Shown here: positions 8,657-16,994 of the stretch, piece after piece | Position numbering within the stretch: the stretch's first letter is position 1 | Layout of the letters: every line of letters begins with the position of its first letter | Notes under the pieces: model-generated | What the model was told of the DNA's origin: nothing | Database searches by the model: none | Seen by the model: the letters and a program-made list of their open reading frames with translations, nothing else | Made by a program: the position numbers and the translations under genes | Origin: Gaiellasilicea sp963745775 | GTDB lineage: Bacteria > Actinomycetota > Thermoleophilia > Gaiellales > Gaiellaceae | Assembly: GCA_963745775.1 (NCBI GenBank) | Contig: CAVUYY010000008.1 | Location: 62,001 to 126,000 of the forward strand | Reading direction: 5' to 3' | Length of the DNA: 64,000 bases

Positions 8657-9858
8657 CCCGAAGCTCGCGCCTCGCTCGCACGCTCGGCCTGCTCGCGCTC
8701 GCAACGGCGTGGGCTTTCGCCGCTTCGTCGCTCTGGCAGACCCGCGTCCCGGACGGCCTCGCGCGTCCCGACCTCGCGGCCCGCCCCCTGTTCGACGCCT
8801 CGTTACTCGAACGGGCCGAGACGTACGAGCGCTTCCTGCGCGCCGACTTCGTCGCCTCGCAGCTCGTCCTGCTCGTCGTGCTCGCGCTCTACGCCTGGCG
8901 CGGAGCGGCGTTCGCCCGCGAGTCGGCGGCCGGGAGGATCGGGACGGGGATGCTCCTCGGGATGATCGGCCTCGCGCTCGTCTGGCTCTCGCAGGTTCCC
9001 TTTCGGCTCGTCGAGACGTGGTGGAACCGCCGCTACGACCAGACGGACGCCGGCTACCTCGAAACGCTGCTCGAGAACTGGCTCGTGCTCGGCGCAGAGT
9101 TCCTGTTCATCTGCCTAACGCTCGTGATCGTGATGGCGCTCGCCGGCCGCTGGCCGCGACGCTGGTGGCTCGCGGCGGCGCCGGCGTTCGTCTGCCTCGC
9201 GGCGCTCTTCGCCTTCGTGACGCCCTACCTCTTTCCGACCGAGCCGGCCGGTGCGACCCTCCAGCAGGACGCGCGACGCTTCGCCCATGCCCAGGAGACC
9301 GAGACTCCGCGCATCTCGGTGCAGGACGTCTCGGACTTCACTGACGCGCCGAACGCCTTCGCCGCGGGCTTCGGCCCGAGCCGGCGCGTCGTGCTCTGGA
9401 GCACGCTCCTCGACGGTCGCTTCAGGGATCAGGAGGTGAGCGTCGTCCTGGCGCACGAGCTCGGCCACCACTCGCGCAACCACATCGTGGAAGGGCTCGG
9501 CTGGTACGCGCTCTTCGCCCTCCCGGGCGCATGGCTGATCGCGGTCGCCACGCGGCGGCGGGGCGGAATGCGCAACCCCGCCGCCGTGCCGATCTCGCTC
9601 CTCGTGCTCGTCAGCCTCCAGCTCGTCGCGCTCCCGGTGCAGAACTCGATCTCGCGGCACATGGAGGAGGAGGCGGACTGGGTCGCGCTCGAGACGACGC
9701 GCGATCCCGCCGCTGCGCGAGGGCTCTTCGGGAAGTTCACGACGCTCGCGCTCTCCGATCCGGATCCACCCGCCTGGTCGGCGGCGCTGCTCGGCAGCCA
9801 TCCCTCCGTGCTCGAGCGGATCGAGCTCGCCGAGGCGTGGCGCGACCGGAACCGGTAG
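8653..9858 (+). CDS. M48 family membrane metallopeptidase
   Basis: Integral-membrane zinc endopeptidase of the Ste24/HtpX group. About 400 residues: a hydrophobic N-terminus, several membrane segments (VASQLVLLVVLALYAW, LGMIGLALVWLS, FLFICLTLVIVMALAG), the zinc motif HELGHHSRNH, then the distal glutamate in HMEEEADWVALE that completes the HExxH...E site. The frame contains no ATG, GTG or TTG near its upstream end. CTG at 8653, overlapping the preceding TGA as CTGA, is the best candidate and implies translational coupling to the DUF4389 gene. The substrate is not predictable. Confidence 0.85.
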   Translation: MTRSSRLARTLGLLALATAWAFAASSLWQTRVPDGLARPDLAARPLFDASLLERAETYERFLRADFVASQLVLLVVLALYAWRGAAFARESAAGRIGTGMLLGMIGLALVWLSQVPFRLVETWWNRRYDQTDAGYLETLLENWLVLGAEFLFICLTLVIVMALAGRWPRRWWLAAAPAFVCLAALFAFVTPYLFPTEPAGATLQQDARRFAHAQETETPRISVQDVSDFTDAPNAFAAGFGPSRRVVLWSTLLDGRFRDQEVSVVLAHELGHHSRNHIVEGLGWYALFALPGAWLIAVATRRRGGMRNPAAVPISLLVLVSLQLVALPVQNSISRHMEEEADWVALETTRDPAAARGLFGKFTTLALSDPDPPAWSAALLGSHPSVLERIELAEAWRDRNR

Positions 9859-9867
9859 GAGCCCCGT

Positions 9868-11581
9868 CTAGGTGAGCGTGTACTCGGGCCCGGAGCCGCC
9901 TTCGGGGGGCGTCAGGCGGCCGCCCTTGGCGGTGATCGCGCCGCACTGGACGCAGTTCGACGGCGCCAGGGCGACGGTGACGGTGCCGTCGCCGTTGTCC
10001 GCTCCGACCTCGTAGACCTGGGCCGGGCACATGTGCGTCCACAGCTCCGCCAGCTCGCGCGGCACCCGCTGCTCGAGCCGGATGTGGTTCGGCTGGTCGT
10101 CGCGCGTGCGGTTGCCGGAGAGGAAGACGGACGACAGCTTGTCGAAGGTGAGCTTGCCGTCCGGCGCCGGGTAGCTCTTGGCGCGATTCGTGCGCAGCAG
10201 CGAATGCGCCGCGTTCGGCTCGGAGTGGTAGTCCTTCGGCGGCAGCTTCCCCTTCGTGATCGTCATCGCGCTCGCGAAGGCGCCGCCGAAGAAGAAGCCC
10301 TTGTCGAAGACCTGCCGCATGTTCCGCACCTCGCGGAGATCGTCGAGCACGTAGCTCGCCCGCAGCTCCTCGTCGTAGGAGTCGAGCGCGCCCACGCGGG
10401 ACGGGCTCTCGCCGCGCTGGAGGGAGCGGAAGGCCGCCTCGGCGGCCATGATCCCCGACTCGATCCCGTAGTGGATCCCCTTCAACGTCGGCACGTTGAC
10501 GAGGCCGGCGCCCTCGCCGACGAGGAGCAGGCCCGGGGCGTTGAAGCGCTTCGGTAGCGCATGGAAGCCGCCCTCGGTGATCGTCTTCGCGCCCCAGCCG
10601 ACGCGCTCGCCGCCGCGGAGGATCTTCCGCACCAGCCGGTGCGTCTTGAACTCCTGGAGCACGTCGTGCACCGAGAACTCGACGTCGCGGTACTCCAGCC
10701 CGGCGACGAAGCCGATCGAGACGTGGTCGTCTCCCATCGGGTAGATGAACGAGCCGCCGAACTCGCCGTAGCGGGCGCGCTTGCGGAGCGGCCAGCCCAT
10801 CGTGTGGACGATGTGACCGAGTGGCCGCTCGACCTTCCACACCTCCTTGACTCCGAGCGCCCAGAGCTGGGGGTCTGCGCCCTCGAGGCCGAAGCGCGCA
10901 ATCGCGGCGCCGGTGAGATGGCCCTGCGTTCCCTCCGCGAGAACGGTCACGCGGGCGGCGATGTCCGAGCCGGGCTCGAAGTTCCCGAGCTCCTGACCGC
11001 TCGCGCCCACGGCCCTTGTCTCCCGTGCGGATCCCGTGGACGCGGCCGTCCGCGACGAGCAGCTTCTGGGCGTCCGTCTCCGGCAGGATCGCGGCGCCGG
11101 CGGCCTCGGCCTGCTCGCCGAGGAAGCGGCCGAGCTGCGCGACCGAGACGATCATGTTTCCGTGGTTGCGCATCGTCGGCGGCGGCGGCACGCGGTTTGT
11201 CGTCCCCTTCGTCAGGACGTAGACCGCCTCGCCGTGCACGTCGCCGTAGCTCGGGAGCTGCTCGAGCTGCTCGGGCCGTCCCAGGAAGAGGCGGCGCAAC
11301 GCCCGGGGGTTGACGACCGCGCCGGAGAGGAGATGCGAGCCGGGCTGCTTGCCCTTCTCGACGACCGCGACAGGGACGTCGCCGAGCCGCTCGGCGGTCT
11401 CCGGCGACTCTTCGAGCAATTGGCCGAGCCGGATCGCGCAGGCGAGGCCGGCCGGCCCCGCACCGACGATCAGGACTCCGACCTCGATCCGCTCGTCGGC
11501 GGGATCCGTGGGCGCCGCGATGGCCTCGGCCGGCGAGAACGGGGGCGGGTAGTCCGCTGGAACGATTCCTCTGCTGCTCAT
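9868..11581 (-). CDS. Electron-transfer flavoprotein:quinone oxidoreductase (one +1 frameshift)
   Basis: Membrane-associated FAD and Fe-S enzyme passing electrons from ETF to the quinone pool. The N-terminus has the FAD Rossmann motif VLIVGAGPAGLACAIRL and LLSGAVVNPRAL; the rest has HTMGWPLR, the quinone-domain pattern LLVGEGAGLVNVPTLKGIHYGIESG, and a C-terminal cluster domain. One base is extra near 11010 (span 3n+1). The cluster domain gives C-X24-C-X2-C, but the expected fourth cysteine (C-X2-C position) is an isoleucine in CVQCGAI. Last gene of etfB-etfA-ETF-QO; ATG overlaps the etfA stop (ATGA). Confidence 0.92.
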
Positions 11582-12539
11582 CCCTTTCGGGCCCGCACGA
11601 GCTCCGTCAGCTTCGGCACGATCGTCTGGACGTCGCCGACGATTCCGAGGTCGGCGAACTCGAAGATAGGGGCGTTCGCGTCCTTGTTGATCGCCACGAT
11701 CACCTTCGAGCTCTGCATCCCGACCTTGTGCTGGATCGCACCTGAGATCCCGCACGCGACGTAGAGCCCCGGCGCCACGTTCTTCCCCGTCTGCCCGACC
11801 TGCGCCGAGTAGGGGTACCAGCCGGCGTCCACGACGGCGCGCGTCGCGGCGACCGCGCCGCCGAGCGCCTTCGCGAGCTCTTCGATCATCCCGAAGCCCT
11901 CCGGAGCGCCGAGGCCGCGCCCGCCCGCGACGATGATGTCGGCGTCCTCGATCGACGGCCCGGTCGATTCCTCGTGGGCCTGCTCGAGCATCTCGGCGGC
12001 GAGCGAATGCTGCTCGAAGGAGACGTCCAGCTTCTCGACGCTCGCCGTGCCGCCGGTCTCGACCGGGTCCGCGATACCCGCGCGAAAGAGGCCGAGCCGC
12101 GGAGTCGACGTCCAGCCGACGTCGACGAGCACGGAGTCGCCGAGCGCGGACTGCTTGCCGACCACCGTCCCGTTCTCGCCCGACGATGTCGACGAGCTGC
12201 CAGTTCAGACCTGCGTCGAGGCGGGCGGACGAGCGCCGCGGCGATGTCGGCCGAGAGAATCGACTGCGCGAAGAGCACGTTCTCGATCCCCTTGTCCTGC
12301 ACGAGCTGGGCGAGCGCGTCGACGCGCGGCTGCGGCAACGGCGCCTCGAGCTTCGGATCGTCGGCGACGTAAACGGTCGCCGCGCCGAAGCGACCGGCGT
12401 CCGCCGCGAGCTCCTCGACGCCCGATCCGAGCACGACGCCGGCGACCTCGCCGTCGAGTTGCGCAGCCTTCGCGAGGATCGCGAGCGAGCCCTTCTGGAG
12501 CTCCCCCTCGTGATGCTCGAGAAAGACGAGCGTGCTCAT
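11578..12539 (-). CDS. etfA: Electron transfer flavoprotein alpha subunit (two +1 frameshifts)
   Basis: FAD-carrying subunit of the soluble ETF heterodimer that takes electrons from acyl-CoA dehydrogenases. N-terminus MSTLVFLEHHEGELQ; the C-terminal FAD domain has IIVAGGRGLG, SAQVGQTGKNVAPGLYVACGISGAIQH and INKDANAPIFEFADLGIVGD, all classical EtfA motifs. Two single extra bases, near 12231 and 12180, separate the three frame segments; the span is 3n+2 as predicted. The sequence between them still reads SARLDAGLNWQLVDIVG once shifted. ATG overlaps the etfB stop, and the stop overlaps the ETF-QO ATG. Confidence 0.92.
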
Positions 12540-13318
12540 ACGAGCCGCTTCTCCGCGAGGAACTCGACGATCTTCTCCGCGCCGGTTCCGTCGTCTTCGA
12601 GCTTCCGCGTCTCGCCACGAGGCGGCGGATCGGAGAGCGCCAGCACTTCGGTTCGCGAGCCGCTCGCGCCGGCACGATCGGCGTCGATCCCGAGGTCGGC
12701 GAGCGAGAGCACGTCCTGCTGCTTCTTCTTGGCGCCCATGATCCCCTTCAGCGACGGGTAGCGCGGCTCGTTGATCGAGTCCGCGACGGCGACGACGGCC
12801 GGCAGCGGCGCCCGGATCACGTCGTAGCCGAACTCGGTCTGCCGCTTGCCGGTGACCGAGCCGCCGTCGAGCGTCAGCTCTGCGGCCTGCGAGATCAGCG
12901 GCAGCTTCAGCCGCTCCGCGACCGCAGCCCAGAGCACGGCTCCGTCCGAGTCTGAGGCCTGCTGGCCGAAGAGGACGAGGTCGGCGCTCTCGCCCTCGAG
13001 CGCCTTCGCGAGGAGCGCGCTCGTCGCGACGAGGTCGGAGCCGGCGGCGGCGGGATCGGAGACGAGCAGCGCTCGATCCGCCCCCATCGCGAGCGCCTTT
13101 CGCAGCGAGTCGATCGCCTTCTCGGGGCCGAGCGAGACGAGCAGGACTTCGCCGCCGTCTCCGGCGGCATCTCGAATCCGCAGCGCCTCCTCGACTGCGT
13201 TCGCGTCGACGGGGTTCAGCGCACCCTCGCCGGAGCGATCGAGCCGCTTCGTTCCAGGGTCGATCCGCTTCGTCACGGCAGCGTCCGGCACCTGCTTCAC
13301 GCACACGGCGATCTTCAC
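12536..13318 (-). CDS. etfB: Electron transfer flavoprotein beta subunit
   Basis: AMP-binding subunit of ETF, 260 residues and intact. MKIAVCVKQVPD at the N-terminus, the NPVDANAVEEALRI segment, LFGQQASDSDGAV and LPAVVAVADSINEPRYPSLKGIMGAKKK are typical EtfB features. First gene of the ETF operon. GTG at 13318 follows a TAGAGT hexamer by 7 nt, suggesting a leaderless mRNA. Together with the nearby acyl-CoA dehydrogenase it implies beta-oxidation-type electron flow into the quinone pool. Confidence 0.95.
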   Translation of the reverse strand: MKIAVCVKQVPDAAVTKRIDPGTKRLDRSGEGALNPVDANAVEEALRIRDAAGDGGEVLLVSLGPEKAIDSLRKALAMGADRALLVSDPAAAGSDLVATSALLAKALEGESADLVLFGQQASDSDGAVLWAAVAERLKLPLISQAAELTLDGGSVTGKRQTEFGYDVIRAPLPAVVAVADSINEPRYPSLKGIMGAKKKQQDVLSLADLGIDADRAGASGSRTEVLALSDPPPRGETRKLEDDGTGAEKIVEFLAEKRLV

Positions 13319-13325
13319 CGGGCGG

Positions 13326-13331
13326 ACTCTA
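13326..13331 (-). promoter_or_regulatory. -10-like hexamer for the etf operon
   Basis: TAGAGT on the minus strand, 7 nt upstream of the etfB GTG start. No clear -35 seen. Confidence 0.45.
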
Positions 13332-13387
13332 ACGACGCTTGCGCGTGCAGCCAGCGGGGTACCGCCTCCAAGGACGATTTACCCCTT

Positions 13388-13422
13388 TTGACACAGGTTC
13401 GATCTGCCGATGGTGCTAGGCT
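13388..13422 (+). promoter_or_regulatory. Possible promoter of the M23-like peptidase gene
   Basis: A perfect TTGACA at 13388-13393 is followed by TGCTAGGCT at 13414-13422. The hexamer TAGGCT resembles -10 elements elsewhere in the window, but the 23-bp spacing is too long, so the assignment is weak. Confidence 0.3.
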
Positions 13423-13452
13423 TGCGCACTTCGAGCGCGAACCGGACTCGTG

Positions 13453-14373
13453 ATGGCACCCCGGACCTCAGCCCGAGGAACTCTCTTCCTCACCATCGCC
13501 GCCCTTTGCGTGGGCGCGCTTTCGCTCGGCCTCTCGGCCTCGGCGGCTGACGCAGCGCCGGCCGGAAAGGTGCCGCGGCTCGTCTTCCCGATCCTCGGAG
13601 AGGCGACCTGGACGGACGACTTCGGCGACGCGCGCGGGCAGGGCTCGCACGAGGGGAACGACATCCTGGCGCCGCGCCGCGCGCTCGCGCTCGCCGCCGA
13701 GGCCGGCCGCGTCAAGTTCTGGACGACGTCCTCCCGCGCCGGCTGCATGCTCTACCTCGAGGGCGCGAGCGGCACCGAGTACCTCTACATCCACCTCAAC
13801 AACGACCTCACGGACGCGAACGACAACCGCGGCAAGTGCGTGCCCGGCGTCGCCTACGCCGACGGGCTCCAGAGCGGCGCCAAGGTGGCGGCGGGCGAGC
13901 CGATCGGCTTCGTCGGCGACTCGGGCGACGCGAACGGAATCCACCCCCATCTCCATTTCGAGGTGCATCCGAACGGCGGCGCGGCCACGAATCCGTTCCC
14001 GCTTCTGAAGCGCGCGAGCCGGCTGCTCTTCGCAGCGCCGCGAGGCTCGACGTTCACCGCGGCCCTGACCGGCAAGGTCGTGACGGCCGTCGGCGAGGAT
14101 CTGCAGGTGTCGGTCGACCAGGTTCGCTGGTGGCCCGGTGGCCGCAAGCTGAAGCAGCCCGGTCAGAAGCTCAGCGTCACGGTTCCCGAGACCGCCTCGG
14201 TCGAGGGCGTCGTAACGGCGCCGGGCGGCGTCGCGTTTCCGACGATCGAGCTGCTCCTGAGCGGCAGCACGGTGACGGTCTGGACGGAGCCGGCGAAGGT
14301 GACACTCGCCGCACAGGCGGGCGACCGGGGCACGCTCTCGGCGGCCCGCGTCGTCCTCAAGCGCGCCGGCTGA
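13453..14373 (+). CDS. Secreted M23 (LytM-like) family peptidase domain protein
   Basis: Exported protein of about 306 residues with an N-terminal signal peptide (hydrophobic LFLTIAALCVGALSLGLSASA, then ADAAP). The body resembles LytM-type peptidoglycan endopeptidases: HEGNDILAPR around residue 66 supplies the first His/Asp pair, and HPHLHFEVHP around residue 170 the HxH motif; YLYIHLNND lies between. A C-terminal beta-rich domain of about 110 residues follows. ATG at 13453 or the adjacent GTG at 13450 are both possible. It may remodel cell wall or be an inactive regulator; all catalytic-looking residues are present. Confidence 0.85.
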   Translation: MAPRTSARGTLFLTIAALCVGALSLGLSASAADAAPAGKVPRLVFPILGEATWTDDFGDARGQGSHEGNDILAPRRALALAAEAGRVKFWTTSSRAGCMLYLEGASGTEYLYIHLNNDLTDANDNRGKCVPGVAYADGLQSGAKVAAGEPIGFVGDSGDANGIHPHLHFEVHPNGGAATNPFPLLKRASRLLFAAPRGSTFTAALTGKVVTAVGEDLQVSVDQVRWWPGGRKLKQPGQKLSVTVPETASVEGVVTAPGGVAFPTIELLLSGSTVTVWTEPAKVTLAAQAGDRGTLSAARVVLKRAG

Positions 14374-14384
14374 GGCCCGACGAG

Positions 14385-14781
14385 CTAGGCGGGGATCTTC
14401 GCGCGCAGGAAGTCGACGATCTCGCTCGTCGGCGCGCCCGGCGTGAAGACGGCCGAGACGCCCAGGCTTCTCGAGCTCCGCCGCGTCGTCGCCCGGGATC
14501 GTCCCGCCGACGACGACGAGCACGTCCTCGACGCCGTTTTCCTTCAGGCCCGAGAGGATCCGCGGGACGAGCGTCATGTGCGCGCCCGAGAGGATCGAGA
14601 TCCCGACGGCGTCGGCGTCCTCCTGGATCGCGGTCTCGACGATCTGCTCCGGCGTCTGGTGCAACCCGGTGTAGATCACCTCCATGCCCGCGTCCCGCAG
14701 AGCCCGCGCGATGATCTTCGCGCCGCGGTCGTGACCGTCCAGACCGGGCTTCGCGATCACCACTCTGATCTTCCGGGTCAT
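14385..14781 (-). CDS. B12-binding small subunit of acyl-CoA mutase (one +1 frameshift)
   Basis: Cobalamin-binding subunit of a methylmalonyl-CoA-type mutase, about 131 residues. It starts KIRVVIAKPGLDGHDRGAK, carrying the DxHxxG signature whose histidine ligates cobalt, then VGISILSGAHMTLVP and VVVGGTIP. Near 14466 one extra base shifts the frame; the restored end reads GVSAVFTPGAPTSEIVDFLRA. The span is 3n+1. Its large-subunit partner is 2.2 kb upstream on the same strand, not adjacent. A TATACT lies 10 nt before the ATG. Confidence 0.9.
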
Positions 14782-14791
14782 GGCATCGGCA

Positions 14792-14797
14792 AGTATA
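14792..14797 (-). promoter_or_regulatory. -10-like hexamer for the B12-binding subunit
   Basis: TATACT on the minus strand, 10 nt upstream of the ATG at 14781, close to the -10 consensus. The divergent MBL gene starts at 14803, so regulatory space is shared. Confidence 0.45.
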
Positions 14798-14802
14798 GGC
14801 CC

Positions 14803-15529
14803 GTGCGCCTCGACATCATCGGCTCCTCCCCGGCCTGGCCGAACCCCGGCGGCGCCTGCTCGGGGTACCTCGTGGAGCAGCGACTGCTGCTCGATTGCGG
14901 CCCCGGCGTGCTTGCAAAGCTGCGTGAGCGACCCGACTGCACGAACGGCTGGCCCGACGTCGACGCGATTGCGATCACCCATCTCCACCTCGACCACTGG
15001 GGCGACCTCGTGCCGTGGGTGTGGGGTTCGCTCTTCGGGCCGGGTGCGGCGCATGCGAAGCCCGAGCTCCGGCTTCCGCCGGGCGCCACCGCCACGCTGC
15101 GACCGATCCTGGCGCAACTCGGCGGCGAGGACATGTTCGACCGAGCCTTCGAGGTCGCCGAGTACGAGTCGGGCAAGCCGTTCGAGCTGGCGGGGCTGAC
15201 GGTGACGGCGCTGCCGGTCGTGCACTACTCGATGCCGGCGTACGGCTTCCGCGTCGAGGGCGACCGCACGCTGGCGTACTCCGGGGACACCGGACCCTGC
15301 GACGAGCTCGTCGAGCTCGGGCAGGACGCCGACCTCTTTCTCTGCGAAGCGACGCTCGACGACCCGAAGCCGGAGGCGACGCTGCGTGGTCATCTCTCCG
15401 CGGACGAGGCGAAAGCAGCGAGCGACGCGCGCGGGCGCGAAACGGCTCCTGCTCACCCATCGGCCCGACGAGCGCGGCCTGCCGGCCGGCATCGAGCTCG
15501 CGAGCGACGGTCTCGCGCTGACGTTCTAG
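14803..15529 (+). CDS. MBL-fold metal-dependent hydrolase (one +1 frameshift)
   Basis: Metallo-beta-lactamase-fold hydrolase of about 241 residues, RNase Z-like or lactonase-like in outline. Visible metal ligands: THLHLDHWGD around residue 60 (HxHxDH), HYSMPAYGFR, YSGDTGPCDEL with the bridging aspartate, and a final histidine in LLLTHRPDERG. The last motif is reached only after removing one extra base between about 15430 and 15440 (span 3n+1). GTG at 14803 gives the canonical start VRLDIIGSSPAWPNPGG. Divergent from the B12-subunit gene. Substrate unknown. Confidence 0.85.
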
Positions 15530-16353
15530 AGCTGTCGCGACGCTTCGTAGGCGCGTTGCGCCTTGCGCGACCGCCAGCGCTCGAGGCCGACGATCGTCAG
15601 CGGCACGAGGAGGGCGCCGAGGATCAGGAGCGCGATCGGAAACAGCAGCCAGTTCGAGCTGAGTCGCGAGCTCGACCGCTCGAACGGCTGAGCGGCGGTC
15701 GCCTCGCCGGAGCCGCCGAGGTCGAACGGCGAGCCCTCGCTCTTGCGCACGGTCGACCCGCGACCCCCGCTGCCGCCGCGCGGCACCCACGAATCGACGA
15801 GCCACTGCTTCGACTCGCCCGAACCGACGGCCCGCAGCGACATGCTGAAGACCATCGGGCGCAGATCCGAGGCCGCAGTCGGGAAGACGAGCACCTGGAG
15901 GCCGATCTCGTCGGCGTAGGAGTAGTCGAACTTCCAGCGCGCATCGTCGACCGGATAGGGGACGACGGGGATGTCGCCCTGCACCCAGTTCTTCCTCGTC
16001 GTCCCGTTGCGCATGTTCGGGCCGGCGAGGTCGTAGGCACGCTCGCTGTGGTCGCGCTTGACGGCGGTGTCGACGAAGCGTGCCGCGATCGAGATCACCT
16101 GACGTCGCTCGTCGGCGGCGAACGTCACCGGGAGCTGCGGGACGTAGATCTGCGCGGGCCGATTCGACAGCGGCGTCTCCACGCGCTCCGCGGTGTTCCA
16201 GAAGAGGATGCTCACGAGCGCGCCGGCTCCGACGATCGCGAGCAGCAGACCGCCTTTGACGAGGCGCCGGCGGAATCGCGGCGACGCCAGGATAGCGGCG
16301 TTCCTCTCGCGCGGCCCACCAGCAGCTTGCCCATCACCGGCGCTCGACCACAC
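15526..16353 (-). CDS. Membrane-anchored protein of unknown function, paralogue 1
   Basis: About 275 residues. An N-terminal membrane segment (GGLLLAIVGAGALVSILFW) is followed by an extracytoplasmic domain of about 170 residues and a C-terminal membrane segment (LLFPIALLILGALLVPLTIVG) with a basic cytosolic tail. The outside domain aligns by eye with the neighbouring gene: RxVxxxAxRFxxTAVxR, WVQGDIPVVPYP against WLTGNIPVQYYP, and SGESKQWLVDSWVPR against TGAASEWKVSYWLAR. Start uncertain: GTG 16353 keeps the frame; an ATG at 16334 overlapping the upstream stop would need a frameshift. Not recognised. Confidence 0.7.
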   Translation of the reverse strand: MWSSAGDGQAAGGPRERNAAILASPRFRRRLVKGGLLLAIVGAGALVSILFWNTAERVETPLSNRPAQIYVPQLPVTFAADERRQVISIAARFVDTAVKRDHSERAYDLAGPNMRNGTTRKNWVQGDIPVVPYPVDDARWKFDYSYADEIGLQVLVFPTAASDLRPMVFSMSLRAVGSGESKQWLVDSWVPRGGSGGRGSTVRKSEGSPFDLGGSGEATAAQPFERSSSRLSSNWLLFPIALLILGALLVPLTIVGLERWRSRKAQRAYEASRQL

Positions 16354-16939
16354 GGCTCGACACATAGTCACGCGCGTTCGGAATCTGCAGCGGCACGCGC
16401 GCAAGCCAGTAGCTCACCTTCCACTCGCTCGCGGCACCGGTACCGACTTTCTTCAGGCCGATATAGAAGATCTGCGGCTCCATCTTGACGGTCTTCTTGG
16501 GCAGCAGCGCGACCTCGAGAATCGCCTCGTCCGGATACGACTCGTCGACCTTGAAGGTCGCCGTCTCGAGCTTGTCTGCGGGGTAGTACTGCACCGGGAT
16601 GTTGCCGGTCAGCCACTCCTGCTTGGAAAGACCCTGGCGGAGCTCCGGATGCGTGAGCTCGTACGACTCGGCCAGGCTCTTGCGCGCGACGGCGGTGAGG
16701 ATGAACCGCCCGGCGACGCGGCGCGCATCCTTGTCGAGGGGGATCTGCTTGCGCGGGGTGAAGATGTTCGCGGCCTCGTTCGACTTCGGCGACTCGAGCG
16801 ACTTGCCGGTGTTGCCGAAGAAGGCGATCGTCGCCGCCGCTACGCCCGCGACGAGCACGAGCAGGCTGACCGCGAAGATCGTGCGGCGACCTCGCCGGGA
16901 GGCGAGAAAGGATGGCTTCGGCTGCTCGCTCAAGGTCAC
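16334..16939 (-). CDS. Membrane-anchored protein of unknown function, paralogue 2
   Basis: About 200 residues: a basic cytosolic N-terminus, one membrane segment (FAVSLLVLVAGVAAATIAFF), then an outside domain homologous to the next gene downstream but without its C-terminal membrane anchor. The fold could be NTF2-like, judged only from size and the alternation of a helix-rich first half and beta-rich second half. GTG at 16939 or TTG at 16933; TACCCT lies 8 nt before the TTG, which favours TTG if the mRNA is leaderless. Function not recognised. Confidence 0.7.
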   Translation of the reverse strand: MTLSEQPKPSFLASRRGRRTIFAVSLLVLVAGVAAATIAFFGNTGKSLESPKSNEAANIFTPRKQIPLDKDARRVAGRFILTAVARKSLAESYELTHPELRQGLSKQEWLTGNIPVQYYPADKLETATFKVDESYPDEAILEVALLPKKTVKMEPQIFYIGLKKVGTGAASEWKVSYWLARVPLQIPNARDYVSSRVVERR

Positions 16940-16946
16940 TCAGGGT

Positions 16947-16994
16947 AGACGACGCGCTTCCGTTCTCGGTTAGGAGACGGTTAAGCGGTCGTCT
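16947..16994 (-). terminator. Imperfect long hairpin at the mutase 3' end
   Basis: AGACGAC (16947-16953) and CGCTT (16955-16959) pair with AAGCG (16983-16987) and GTCGTCT (16988-16994); inner CCGT and CTC pair with GAG and ACGG around the loop GGTTAG. The stem has small bulges and overlaps the mutase stop codon. Terminator-like, without a clear T-run. Confidence 0.4.
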
